Shown in pieces: positions 1 to 11,765 of a stretch of 64,000 nucleotides of DNA. How positions within the stretch are numbered: the first letter of the stretch is position 1; each line of letters opens with the position of its first letter. Made by a program: the position numbers and the translations under genes. Below the pieces are notes generated by a model. That model was not told the DNA's origin. It was given only the letters and a program-made list of their open reading frames with translations, and did not search any database. Source of the stretch: Rhexocercosporidium sp. MPI-PUGE-AT-0058. Taxonomy: Eukaryota > Ascomycota > Leotiomycetes > Helotiales. The DNA is taken from positions 62,001-126,000 of the forward strand of contig JAGTJL010000013.1 in assembly GCA_020746875.1 (NCBI GenBank). Reading direction: 5' to 3'.

Positions 1-109
1 ATTTCGGAAAGCTAAAATAAAATATAATTATATTAAAATTAATAAAATATTTATTATTAAGTATCTTATAATATATTTATAATTAAATGCAAGAATCTTA
101 AGTAAAAAC

Positions 110-865
110 AATTATATAATAAATAATAAAATACTTATTATTAATTATTTTGCGAGCTTCTTAAATAATATAATAAAATAACTGTTATTAAATATTTTGC
201 GGGCTTCTTAAGTAAAAACAATTATATACTAAATAACAAAATACCTATTATCGAATATTTTGCGGGCTTCTTAAGTAAAAATAATTATATAATAAATAAC
301 AGAATACCTGTCATCGAATATTTTACGTACTTCTTAAGTAAAAATAATTATATAATAAATAATAAAATACTTATTATTAAATATTTTGCGGGATTTTTAA
401 ATAAGATAACAGAATACTTATTATTAAATATTTTGCGAGCTTTTTAAATACGATGATAGAATACTTATTATTAAATATTTTACGAGCTTTTTAAATAATA
501 TAATAGAATACCTGTTATCGAATATTTTGCGGGCTTCTTAAGTAAAAACAATTATATAATGAATAACAGAATACCTATTATCGAATATTTTGCGTGCTTC
601 TTAGGTAAAAACAATTATATAATAAATAATAAAATACCTGTTATCGAATATTTTGCCGGCTTCTTATATAATGAATAATACAATACTTATTATTGAATAT
701 TTTGCAAGCTTCTTAAGTAAAAACAATTATATAATGAATAACAGAATACCTATTATCGAATATTTTGCCGGCTTCTTATATAATAAATGACAGAATACCT
801 GTTATCGAATATTTTGCTAGCTTCTTATTATATAATAAATAACAGAATACTTATTATTAAATTTT
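110..865. repeat. AT-rich tandem (minisatellite) array, ~63-bp unit
   Basis: Successive units share the core ATATTTTGCGGGCTTCTTAAG, then a run of AT and a segment like ACAGAATACCTATTATCGA. Between about 190 and 340 the spacing is 63 bp; elsewhere units are shortened to about 40-60 bp. I count roughly a dozen degenerate units. Differences are mostly C/T and G/A, as expected from RIP. Spacers are not unique and the repeat is not constant, so this is not a CRISPR array. No coding capacity is seen. Confidence 0.8.
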
Positions 866-1059
866 AAAAGTATTTTTTATTAATAAATAATTATTAAATA
901 ATATTATTATATTAACTTTTTAATGAATTTAAAATCTTAATATATTTAAAATTATTATATTTTATAAAATTCTTATTCTTAATTATAAGGCCTTTAGTGT
1001 TTCTAAACCTAACCCTGTTTTTACCCTTAGAATAAAAGTTGATAAATAAGTAAGCCGCA

Positions 1060-2885
1060 TTAATCGCCTTTCTTTAATACTTTTATAAACGAGTTATTAT
1101 GCTTTCCTAGGTAAAGCTTTTAGTTAGCGTCTTTAGGTTCTTAGTATAAAAAAGGATCGTTATATCTTTAAATTATTACAAATTAAGCTGCTCAATAGTC
1201 TCTTAAATCGTTTTCTAAACCGTATGTAATTAATTTAGCGGAATAAAATATATATTCAACTGCTTATAAAGTAAAGTATTTACCTTCCGGGACCGGCTTT
1301 TAATCCCACGGGCAATCGAATTATATTTCTTATAATAATAGCTCGAGGAATAATATTAAAGCTAACTATTATTATAATAATAATATATAATTAAAAAAAG
1401 AACTTAATTTATTTACGTCTAAAAGTCATTATTAAGCAGGCGGCTATTTTATTAACCTTCTCGGTAAAAACTGAAGAAAAGGAAGTAAAGCGAGATATCT
1501 TCAAAGTTAATTAACCGCCTCAATATATAATATAAAATCTTATAAACTAGTTTTTAAACGGAATAGAAATGCTTATAGCCGTCGAAAAACTAAACGCGCC
1601 GAGACGCTAAATATAAATTAAACTAAAGATCGAAAACTAGTATTTATATAAAGTTCCACCGAATATTACTTCTTATAACTCTTAAACTAAGACAGAATCC
1701 AGTAATATTATTAATATTAAAAGTTATTTAAGTTATTTAAAATAATATATCTCCTTTTTAAAAATAAATATATATAAAGGCTTTTTTAAAATCGTTAAAA
1801 TAAATTCTATTAAAAACCTAGCGGTTTTATGCAATTATTATTAAATTAAATAAATTATTATTATAAAATGCAATTTAATTTAAACTTAATACATCGGGAT
1901 AATTAGATAATATTTCTTCTTAAGACTTATTAAGAAAAGTCTGCAAGTTATAATATATTTTATACTCGTTAGCGTATTTTCTATTAAAATGCGCATAATA
2001 GTTACGATAATACTCTTGAAATTAAATAAATTAATTAGCTAATTAAATAGCGAGTTTTCTAACTTTTGATTCGTTTGCATTTAATATTAGGCCGTTAATA
2101 TCCTGAAAATCTTTATCCTCTTTTTCTTAAATAAGCTTTTATATATTTAATTCGCGAGATTCGACTTTTAATATATTTATAAAAGCCGAGCTTAAGGATG
2201 GACTCGGTAGCGGAAGGAGTTCTTTAAACCTATTATTAATTTATAAAGGAATGAATTTGTTATTATAACTTATTAAAGACTAGACGTTATAAGGATAAGC
2301 GGAAGAGAAATTATTATTAAGTTATATTAGATTTTATAAGTTTAAGACCGGCTTAAGAGCTATTTAAAACATATTTTAGAATATTATACTTCGGTTTATG
2401 AATTACTTTTATTAATATTTTACTCGGTCCTTAGTATTTCTAACTTAACGCCGCTCTTCTTAAGAGTTATATTTTAGCTTACGGCCTCGATTAAATTAAG
2501 TAAAAGTAAATATCGTTTTTATAATCTTATAAGTTTATATTAAGTAAGTTATTCTAAAGGTTAATATTTAAATACGTCTTATTTTAAGCGGGAGTAAGGC
2601 ACGCTAGCCTCGAAAACGCCTAGTTTTCCGTCTGAAATTCCGAAAAAGGTTAAGTTTTACGTTTAAAATTCAATCGGGAAAATTAAGCGAGCCGCCTCGA
2701 AATCGATTACGAAGTTCTTAATTTTAAAAAAGTATTATTAATTAACGCATTAAAGTAAAATAATAAAAAGTATATATTTATAATTAATAACGTTTATAAT
2801 ATTTAAAGTATTAGTTTTAATTACATAACTTGTTTATTTAGAATTAAGTGATTACGCCCTTTTTGGCTTATGGTTAACCGCCTCC
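1060..2885. repeat. RIP-mutated repeat element, direct copy 1 (~1.8 kb)
   Basis: This block matches 2886-4675 almost throughout at an offset of about 1801-1814 bp. Anchors include GAGTTATTATGCTTTCCTAG at 1091 against GAGTCATTATGTTTTCCTAA at 2905, and the segment ACGCTAGCCTCGAAA at 2601 against 4402. Differences are mainly C/T and G/A transitions. No open frame survives on either strand. The family is not recognised; it could be part of a transposon or a duplicated unique segment. Confidence 0.75.
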
Positions 2886-4675
2886 TCCTAATACTTCCGC
2901 AAACGAGTCATTATGTTTTCCTAAGTAAAACCTTTAATTAACGTCTTTAAGTTCTTAATATAAAAAAGTATAATTATATCTTTAAATTATTATAAACTAA
3001 GCTGCTCGATAATCTCTTAAATTGTCTCCTAAACCTTATTTAATTAATTTAATAAAATAAAATACATAATAAGTTACTTATAAGATAAGGCATTTACTTT
3101 CCGGGACCGGCCTTCAACCTTATAAATAATCGAGTTATACTTTTTATAATAATAGCTTAAGAAGTAATATTAAACTTAAAAGTTATTATAATAACGGTAT
3201 ATTATTAAAAAAAGAACTTAGTTTATTTACGTTTAAAAATCATTATCGAGCAGGCGGCTATTCTACTGACTTTCTCGGTAAAGACGGAAGAAAAAAAGGT
3301 AAAGTAAGACATCTTCAAAGTCAATTAAATGACTTAATATATAATATAAGATTTTATAAATTAATCTTTAAACGAAATAAAAATGCCTATAATTATTAAA
3401 AAATTAAACTCGCCGACAAACTAAATATAAACCGAATTAAAAGTCGGAAATTAACATTTATATAAAGTTCCACCGAATGCCGCCTTTTATAATTCCTAGA
3501 CTAAGATAAAATCCAGTAATATTATTAATATTAAACGTTACTTCGGCTGTCTAATATAATATTTCTTCTTCTTAAAGGCAAATATACGCCGGGGCTTCCT
3601 CAGAATCGTCCGAGTGTATTTCACTAAACACTTAACGCTTTTATATAACTATTATTAAATTAATTAAATTATTATTATAAAGTATAATTTAATTTAAACT
3701 TAATATATTAAGACAATTAAACAATACTTTGTCTTTAGACTTATTAAGGAAAGTCTGCAATCCATAATGTAATTCGTGCTCGTCAGCGTGTTCTTTATTA
3801 AAATACTTATAGCAGTCACAGTAGTACCCGTGGAATTAAATAAGTTAATTAATTAAATAGCGAGTTTTTTAACTTTTAATTTATTTACATTTAAGTCGTC
3901 AATATATTGAATATCCGCATCTTCCTTTTCTTATATAAAGTCTTTTACATTTAATTAGTAAAATTTAACTTTTAATATATTTATAAAAACTAAACCTAAA
4001 AATAGACTTAATAATAAAAGGAGTTCTTTAAATTTATCGTTAATTTATAGAAAAATAAATCCGTTATTATAGCCTAAAGACTAAACGTCACAAAAATAAA
4101 TAAAAGGAAAATTATTATTAAATTATATTAAATTTTATAAGTTTAAGACCGGCTTAAAAGTTACTTAAAAGACATTTTAAAATATTATAATTCAGTTTAT
4201 AAGTTACTTTTATTAATATTTTACTTAATTCTTAGTATTTCTAGCTTAGCGCCGCTCTTTTTAAGAGTTATATTTTAGCTTGCGGCCTCGAGTAAATTAA
4301 GTAAAAGTAAATATTATTTCTAAAATCTTATAAGTTTATATTAAGTAAGTTATTCCGGAGGTTAACGTTTAAGTACGTCTTATTTTAAACAAGAGTGGCG
4401 CACGCTAGCCTCGAAATCGCTTAGTTTTCCGTCTGAAATTCCGAAAAGGGTTAAGTTTTACGTTTAAAATTTAATCGGGAAAATTAAACGAGCTACCTTA
4501 AAATCGACTACAAAAGTCCTAACTTTAAAAGAGTATTATTAGCTAACGTATTAAAGTAAAACAATAAAAAGTATATATTTATAATTAATAGCGTTTATAA
4601 TATCTAGAGTATTAGTCTTAATTACATAACCTGTTTGTTTAGGACTGAATAACCACGCCCTTTTTGGCTCATGGT
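2886..4675. repeat. RIP-mutated repeat element, direct copy 2 (~1.8 kb)
   Basis: This is the second tandem direct copy of the block starting near 1060. It ends in CACGCCCTTTTTGGCTCATGG at about 4653-4673, matching the end of copy 1 near 2855-2876. Composition changes abruptly at about 4670 from strongly AT-rich RIP-type sequence to normal genic sequence, so the repeat edge coincides with the RIP edge just 210 bp upstream of the HET gene start. Confidence 0.75.
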
Positions 4676-4882
4676 CCAAATCAACCCACTCCTTCCATTG
4701 CACGTGATAGTGCGGCTGAGCCTGCCCAACGCCTTTGCACTACCTTCATGTAGCCTTACACGGCCGACCGTCATGCTACTTTCTCCTCTGCCCGTGGCTA
4801 TCTATCTCCGACTACAAGCTGTCCGGTATCGTGATACTTCTGCCTGCGTTTCCCCTTACGACTTAGAACCGATCTTAGAGTC

Positions 4883-7667
4883 ATGCGACTTCTTCACTTC
4901 AACAGCGCCGCGAGGCTAACCTCAACGGATTTCAGCCGGAAAACAACTCCGCCATATGCTATTCTTTCACACACCTGGGCCGGTGACGAGTTCCTCTTCG
5001 AAGATCTGGTGAATGGGACTGGTACAAGCAAGGCTGGCTATGAAAAGATTCTGTTCTGTAGTGAACAAGCGGCTCGTGACCATTTACAGTACTTCTGGGT
5101 CGACACATGTTGTATTGACAAATGGAACCTCCGTGAGCTTTCAAACGCAATAAACTCTATGTTCCGATGGTATAGAAATGCAGCAAAATGCTACGTATAT
5201 CTCTCGGATGTCTCGGCCCCGATGGCAGATGTACAACTACACCAGAGTATATGGGAAGCATCTTTTCGAGAGAGCAGATGGTTTACTCGAGGCTGGACAC
5301 TTCAGGAGCTCATCGCTCCGGCATCAGTCGAATTATTTTCCTTGGAGGGCCAGCGCCTAGGTGATAAAGAATCCCTCGAGGAGCAAATATGTCAGATTAC
5401 TGGTATCCCAGTCGAAGCTTTACAGGGTGATCCACTGGAAAATTTCAGTATAAAAGATCGAAGGCAATGGATGAAGGACCGCAAGACAGCGCAAGAGGAA
5501 GACATGGCCTACTCTTTGATCGGGATTTTTGGCGTATCTATGGAATTCAGATATGGCGAAGGAAAAGAGAAAGCATTACAACGACTCGAGGAGGTGGTGG
5601 GAAAAGGTACGGCCTACACAAGTTTGTCTAGCAAGTACTAAAATCAAGTCCGTAGCTAGCACTACACCGTTCATCGTACCATTCGACCGAAATGCTCGAT
5701 TTATTGGTCGCGAATCGCAACTCGCCGAGCTGAAGGGAAAGCTCTTCGTCGGAGCGTTAACTACGAAGGTCGCAATCACGGGTCCGGGCGGTATAGGCAA
5801 AACACAGCTGGCGCTCGAGTTAGCGTATAGAGTAAGAGAAGAGTTTAAGAACTGCTCAGTCTTCTGGATACCTGCAAGCAATATAGAGAGCCTCCATCAA
5901 GCGTATGCGCATATTGCTCAACGGCTTAACATTCCAGGCTGGGATGATGAAAAGGCAGATGTCAAGAAGCTGGTTCAACTCTACTTGAGCAAAGAGAGCG
6001 CAGGGCAGTGGCTACTCGTATTCGACATCACGGACGAGACTAGACTAGAAACCGCTGGGTCGTCCCAGGCAGCTAGCTTAATCGAGTATCTGCCGGTGTC
6101 CGATCAGGGCGCCATCGTCTTCACAACAACTGACAGGAAGACGGCTATTACGCTGGCGTTACAAGATATTATAGAGTTGTCAGAGATGGAACAGGATATA
6201 GCCCAAAGGATGCTGGAAATGTGTTTGATTAGCCCGGCAAACGAGAAAGAGGTGGCAGATCTCTTTCTCAAAGAGCTCGCGTGCCTCCCTTTGGCTATTA
6301 TACAAGCAGCAGCCTACGTCAACATCAACAAGATAACGCTTAGACAATATCTATTGCTACTGGCTGAGCAAAAGGAGGGAGTCGTTGAACCAATCTCTAA
6401 AGAATATGAGAACGTTATAGCTTCGACTTGGCTTATTTCATTCGAGCAGATTCGTCGCCAGGATACGCTAGCAGCTGATTATCTCCTCTTCATAGCCTGT
6501 GTAAATCCAATGGATGTTCCGCTAGCTCTTTTGCCGACGACCTCGCCGCGTGAAAAGGGAATAGACGCGGTAGGAACCCTCGTCGCCTACTCATTTGTCA
6601 CCAAGCGAACAGCTGAATCAGCGGTCGACCTCCATCGACTGGTGCACCTTTCGACACGCAACTGGCTACAAAAGCAGAAATTTCTAAGCAAACAGACTCA
6701 AATTGCGATTACACGTCTGCTTGAGGTGTTCCCAGGCGATAATGATGGGAATAGAAGCAAGTGGAGACGATTACTACCGCATGCTAAGTTTGCTCTCTCA
6801 TCTGGACTCCCTGGACAAGAGAGCGAGGCTAGGACGAACCTGGCATATAAGCATGCTAGGGCCTTGTTTAGTGACGGGCGGTTCAATGAGGCTGAGGCAT
6901 ATTTCAATGACGTCCTGCAGAGTCGGAAGGAGGTATTAGGGCCGGACTATCCTTCCACGCTGGGCTGCATAGCCAGCCTAGCGTCGACGTACCGGAAACA
7001 AGGCCGATGGGACGCTGCTGAAGCGCTATTTGTGCAAGTGATAGAGACTCGCAAGACGAAGCTCGGAGCGGACCATCCTTCCACGTTGACTAGTATGGGC
7101 AACCTAGCGGTAACGTACCGGAGACAAGGCCGGTGGGACGCTGCTGAAGCGCTATTCGTGCAAGTGATAGAGACGAGCAAGACAAAGCTCGGAGCTGACC
7201 ATCCTTCCACGCTAGCTAGTATAGGCAACCTAGCGGTGACGTACCGGAAACAAGGCCGGTGGGACGCTGCTGAAGCGCTGTTCGTGCAAGTAATAGAGAC
7301 GAGCAAGACGAAGCTCGGAGCGGACCATCCTTCCACGCTGACTAGCATGGCCAGCCTAGCGTCGACATACTGGAATCAGGGGCGGTGGGACGCTGCTGAA
7401 GCGCTAGACCTACAAGTGATGGAGGCTCGTAAGACGAAGCTCGGAGCGGACCACCCCGACACGCTGAGCAGCATGGCCAGCCTAGCGTCGACATACTGGA
7501 ATCAAGGGCGGTGGGACGCTGCTGAAGCGCTAGACCTACAAGTGATAGAGGCTCGTAAGACGAAGCTCGGAGCGGACCACCCAGACACGCTAAGTAGCAT
7601 GGCTAACCTAGCGTTGACGTACCGGAGACAAGGCCGATGGGACGAGGCCGAAGCGCTGTTTATATAA
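4883..7667 (+). CDS. HET / NB-ARC / TPR NLR-like protein, C-terminally truncated
   Basis: This is a fungal NOD-like receptor of the heterokaryon-incompatibility class, a cytosolic sensor expected to trigger cell death on non-self recognition. Exons are 4883-5606 and 5656-7667; the 49-nt intron joins the frames exactly, giving 911 aa. The HET domain (about 1-230) shows YAILSHTW, FWVDTCCIDK, RGWTLQELIAP and YSLIGIFGV. The NB-ARC domain has P-loop GPGGIGKTQLALELAYR near residue 285, LLVFDITDE as Walker B and CLPLAI. From about residue 640 come TPR_12/kinesin-light-chain-type 42-aa repeats: one divergent, five nearly identical and part of a seventh. The frame stops at TAA 7665-7667, where every other repeat has CAA. 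Repeat homology continues past the stop in decayed form. The N-terminal effector and nucleotide-binding parts look intact, so a short product is possible. Confidence 0.85.
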
Positions 7668-8019
7668 GTAATAGAGACGAGTAAGACGAAGCTCGGAGCG
7701 GACCATCCAGACACGCTGACTAGAATGGCTAACCTAGCGGCGATATACGGGAGTCAAGGCCGGTAAGGCGCTGCTGAAGCGTAGAGCTGTAAATGATAGA
7801 GACTCGCAAGACGAAGCTCGGAGCGGACCATCTAGACACGCTGACTAGCATGAACAACCTTGCATATATATAGAAATGACTTGGCCGAGATAAAAAGGCT
7901 CTTGATCTCATCTCATGGAGGAATGCGTAGTGTTACTGACTAGGATTTTTGGTACTAACCACCCTCATACTTTGTCTTCCCGTACAGCATTACTTGAATG
8001 GCAGAAAGAGGAGTATTAA
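7668..8019 (+). pseudogene. Decayed C-terminal TPR tail of the HET/NB-ARC gene
   Basis: Sequence after the premature stop still encodes the end of the repeat domain. Units with KTKLGADHPDTL recur, and a final segment reads NHPHTLSSRTALLEWQKEEY before TAA at 8017-8019, which is the usual C-terminal cap of fungal TPR NLRs. The tail is interrupted by stops at positions that are tryptophan or glutamine codons in the intact units (TGG to TAA near 7763, CAA to TAA near 7790) and by a 1-nt loss near 7785. It is a remnant, not a separate gene. Confidence 0.8.
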
Positions 8020-8790
8020 GGTTAAGATGAAAGCACTATTTTGTCACGTCACGTGTTCTGCCAAGCCTCACTTAGTCATGCGTAGTCTAGCTTCAGGAAC
8101 GGACCCTTTTCGAATGAGTAATCCTACAGGCACTAAAATAGAGGTTCTTAGGGGATTCTCTTCTCTTCTTCTTTCTTCTCTTTTATCTTTAAATTATCCT
8201 TCATCACTAGCCTATAAGATTGCTTCTTTTAGCCTAGGGAACGCACTTCCATATGCCTCTTTCTTAGCTTGTGAGCTCTTGTACCGTTACATATTCAACA
8301 TCGAGCTAGTAGAGATGAAGTAGGTAATAATTGAGGAGCTTAAGCCTTAGGCTATACTATTTAGAAGCCGCATCTATCTAACGCCACGTCTGCCACATTT
8401 TGACTAGTGCCTCGAAGTTAAAAACAGTAAGCATAGCCGAAGTGTGATTTTCGAAGTACAAAGACCCACCGATTCTTTTACACGGAATTTACTCCCCTTT
8501 AAATCAGAGAAAAACATATGTTATAACTTTAGTTACCTACTATCGTTTAATATTATTATAGCTTTAAGCTTCGAAAACATTAATTAGTAGGGGACAGAAC
8601 TTTAAGTAAAGAACTGAGTTACAAAGTAGATAATAATTAAAACATAACTAATAGACCTTTATATAAGCTCTCGTGAAAATAAATGCCTACCTTAGAATTA
8701 AAATATGTTAAAATAAGGTCAGACAAGTACGAAAAAAAAATTACTATTATATTATGTTGAGATATTCGTAATTTCGTCGAAGTTTCTGTT
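8020..8790. other. Intergenic, no gene seen
   Basis: AT-rich and partly RIP-like sequence downstream of the NLR remnant. Only short chance frames are present. I see no conserved protein, tRNA or repeat. Confidence 0.5.
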
Positions 8791-9135
8791 GTACGGTAGG
8801 GGGTTTCAAGAATTCATCGTCATCCCCTGGTAAGGTGGTGAGTGTGGCGACGTAGAGGTTTGGAATAGGTTTCTCCTTAATCTATGAGGCTTTAAAACTA
8901 AAGAAAGAAGAAGAGAAAGCTCAACGGAGTTAAATGGCTGCTTATATGGCTCGCTAGACTGGTCAGCTGACATTGTGTCAATATCGCGTAGGCCAGTCGC
9001 CAAATCGTTGCAGCAGCTGCCAAATCGTTACAGTGAGCAAGATCTCGAATGCTTCGAAATTCTCCACAAATTTCCTGATTTGATGTAGCAGAATACAGGG
9101 GGGTGACGATGATTTCTTGAAACCCCCTACCGTAC
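8791..9135. mobile_element. MITE-like element with ~36-bp terminal inverted repeats
   Basis: The left arm 8791-8826 (GTACGGTAGGGGGTTTCAAG, then AATTCATCGTCATCCCC) is the reverse complement of the right arm 9100-9135 with two mismatches. The 345-bp unit has no convincing coding content. It carries an internal direct repeat GCCAAATCGTTRCAG at about 8999 and 9018. No clear target-site duplication is visible, so the family (Tc1/mariner-like or other) is open. Confidence 0.55.
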
Positions 9136-9570
9136 TACGGGATTTTCGCTTCGCAGGGATGTCGGGCAGGCAGAGCGCAAAACAATTTGAGAAAAGAAGA
9201 TTCGGGAAGTGGAAAAGCTGGCGCATTATCGGCGGGCCGTACCCGGCTACCATCCTGCATCTAACTTTTTCAGCTGATGCCTACTTCGAGGCTGGCTGAG
9301 GCATTTATTGGCGGCCAGTACCCTACCATTCCTGCATCTTACTTATTTTTCTGCTAATGCCAACTGGGCGATTGGTTGCACCAAGTGTGGGATTACCATA
9401 CTACTTAATCTCTTTGCTTAGGATCATATCTGATGACACTCTGCTTGTTTTCTACGTAACAACACGAACCTTCGACTGCGTGAGGGAATCTCCATTACAG
9501 CCAGACTACCCTCGATTCTCGTTTCGCAACAGGTCCTTTCTATTCTCACTCTCTAGTAGATGATCCTAAA
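9136..9570. other. Intergenic, no gene seen
   Basis: Ordinary-composition DNA with only short frames. It contains the presumed promoter of the downstream membrane-protein gene. Two related segments ending in ATCCTGCATCTAACTT and ATTCCTGCATCTTACTT lie at about 9250 and 9328. Confidence 0.4.
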
Positions 9571-11193
9571 ATGATTCACTATCTCTGGAGAGCGCGGAGA
9601 CCCTTGTTGCCATACTTAGCATGCCTGGTGACCACTCTGAGCCTGGTTAACGGCTCAATTGCTGCAACACTCACAGCTCGATCTACTAATACCACCCTTC
9701 CTAATGGATACTCAAATCATGGTGATCCAAACTTGCTCTGCACACTAACCTAATGGAGCGATGTCGCGCTCTTCTTTCTCGGCAACTATGCTGCCCATGC
9801 TGGGACCGTTGTCTCGACACCTGGAGAATCTTGCTGCCACAGAAAATCATGCACCAACCCCACCAACCCTGTCCGCTTGAGCGTGCAATGCCCCCCATGG
9901 GTGTTTGGCTCCTCCCCTCTTATTGGACGTCGTATCCATGGTAACGTCCAGCTACCGGACGGTTATTCTCTGGCGATGGTTCCAAAGGACGCCCAAATAG
10001 AGAGTTCCATGGAAAGGACTGCTGACTCCGGAGGGCATGATATGAATCGTTTTGACATGGAACCAATTGCAGCGTCCTACAGTCTCCCAAAAGCTTTGAT
10101 TGCCGTCACTCAGGCAGTCTATGCTTCAGTCACGTTGTATAGATCACGAGGAGATCAAATTACAAGATACGGCTATGCTGCATTCTGTCTTACTGTTGTT
10201 CCTTATATAGTCATGTCAGTCATCAACTTCGTCAGCACCCTGGTTACCCCGGTGTACTCTGCGCTTTATTTGATCTGATCCGAAAACATGGATGAAGCCG
10301 AGAAGCACGGAGGCGTGTTTGATGGTGTTGTCGGTCGCCTTATTAATGAAGAAGTCACTATCGAACGCACTTTTGTGTTCTCTGGGACGTTCAAGGAGTG
10401 CGAAAAAGACCACGATAAACAAACCGGTGGTGACAACAGTGACCCACGCAAAAGGTTTCAGTTGGACATAACCTCTGAACAGATCGACAAAACTGCATTT
10501 GAAGATGAGTCTAAGAATACCGAGCCAAGTGATGAAAAGGGTCTTGAGCAGAAGGGGAATCTCGGCTCTGAAATCTCGCCCTCGACACCAGCGGCACCAG
10601 CTATGACCCAGCAAAGGGGATCTGTCATTTGGGCATTTACTACAACTGTTCCGACGAATATGGCACTAGCAAGCGATCCGACATGTGAGGAGCCATCCAT
10701 TGTGGTCCCTGCATGCTACAACTTCAAAAGGAAAAACACAAAATGGTCTAAACTGGACTCCCGCTATCCCGTAACTGTCAGACCTGGAGTCCGCCGGTCA
10801 ATGTGGCACAATATAGCGAGCGCCCCAAACATGGCTGGGTGGGCCGTCACCATCACCCTAGGCGCCTTTTTCATCGCAATCATCGGCGGGATCTCCCATT
10901 TTCGGTCAGGTTCCAGTACTCGCGCACAAAGGGCGTGGATAATGACATGGATAAACTATGGAATCTATGCCAGAGGCTTGTGGAGACCGTCTGTCTACGG
11001 ACTGACGGAGACTTGGAGGCAACTGTTGAGGGGGCGTCGTACAAGGGAGTCTCTCGATTACAAATTCTTCTTCGGTTTCGCTTTGGCCCATATGAGTCTG
11101 ATCGTGGCCTGCGTTTATTCCATCCCGGCCATCGGCGGTTTCGTTGTGGTCGCCAAAATGCTTCGGGAGTACGGCGATTGCCAGCGAATCTGA
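9571..11193 (+). pseudogene. Polytopic integral membrane protein gene with two in-frame stops
   Basis: One continuous frame of 541 codons is interrupted only by TAA at 9751-9753 and TGA at 10276-10278. The protein looks like an uncharacterised fungal multi-pass membrane family. It has a hydrophobic N-terminus (LLPYLACLVTTLSLV), a segment WSDVALFFLGNYAAHAGTVVS just after the first stop, and helices near SLPKALIAVTQAVY, AAFCLTVVPYIVMSVINFVS, WAVTITLGAFFIAIIGGI and FGFALAHMSLIVACVYSIPA. The match of frame and conserved-looking sequence on both sides of each stop argues against introns; a 37-nt GT-AG stretch at the first stop would be too short and would change frame. Both stops are explained by single C-to-T changes (CAA, CGA). 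Stop readthrough or an active shorter product cannot be excluded. Confidence 0.7.
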
Positions 11194-11524
11194 TAATGTG
11201 ACGAACCTGCTCGCGCCAAGGCCTAAGCTCGCTTGCGTCACGTTATGCTCGGCGCTCATCTTTGTATAGTCTCGAGAGCTCTCCTACTTCTTCGCTCCTT
11301 AGTTTAGTATTCTTCAATATATGTCGTTGTATCTCTGAGCCTTAGCTCCGTTGGTCGCATGGCATTACATTCTCAAAGTCCCAACGTTGTGTTTTGTTTC
11401 CTTATCCCGAAGCTTACTCATTACTCAGTGGTAAAGGACTCGAAACAAGAGACGCAGGGAAAGATTCTCAAAGGAAAATCTCACGGCGGGTCGGATAGAC
11501 CGAACGGGCACCCTCCCCACATAC

Positions 11525-11765
11525 CTTTTTTGCAAGCTCTATTGGCGATAAGAAACCCACACATATGTTTGTTGAGCAATTTATCATCAACGTTGTCCCT
11601 CAAGACTTTCAGTGTTTCTTCTAAGTTATTCACTGACTTGTACATTGTTGCAATGTCTTTGCGACCATCCTTCCAGGATCCATAGTACTGCACGAGACCT
11701 TGGCAGATTTGTATCCCTAGGGAGATAACGCCGACTGCACTTCCAGCGACGCCAAATTCAGCCAT
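11525..11765 (-). pseudogene. Orphan N-terminal domain of a fungal STAND (NACHT/ankyrin-type) protein
   Basis: The start MAEFGVAGSAVGVISLGIQI, followed by QGLVQYYGSWKDGRKDIATMY, is typical of the N-terminal helical domain of fungal STAND NLRs (Helo-like_N, PF17111-type). About 80 residues are present. The exon ends at a good donor (AAAAAAG then GTATGT, at 11524). No following exon with NACHT, ankyrin or other STAND sequence is found before the membrane gene ends at 11193. It therefore looks like a truncated relic, or a stand-alone small N-domain protein ending about 14 residues past the donor at 11481. Confidence 0.55.

Noticed and set aside
110..865. Possible CRISPR-like array
   Set aside because: Units are degenerate, there are no unique spacers of constant length, and the DNA is fungal; it is a minisatellite.
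1005..1020. Telomere-like CCTAACCCTG
   Set aside because: A single imperfect unit, not a tandem run.
4671..4919. 82-codon forward frame before the HET gene
   Set aside because: Overlaps the true HET start in another frame and has no protein-like features; it is upstream or leader sequence.
7949..8323. 124-codon forward frame
   Set aside because: Out of frame with the readable C-terminal NLR tail (HPHTLSSRTALLEWQ), so it is a shadow.
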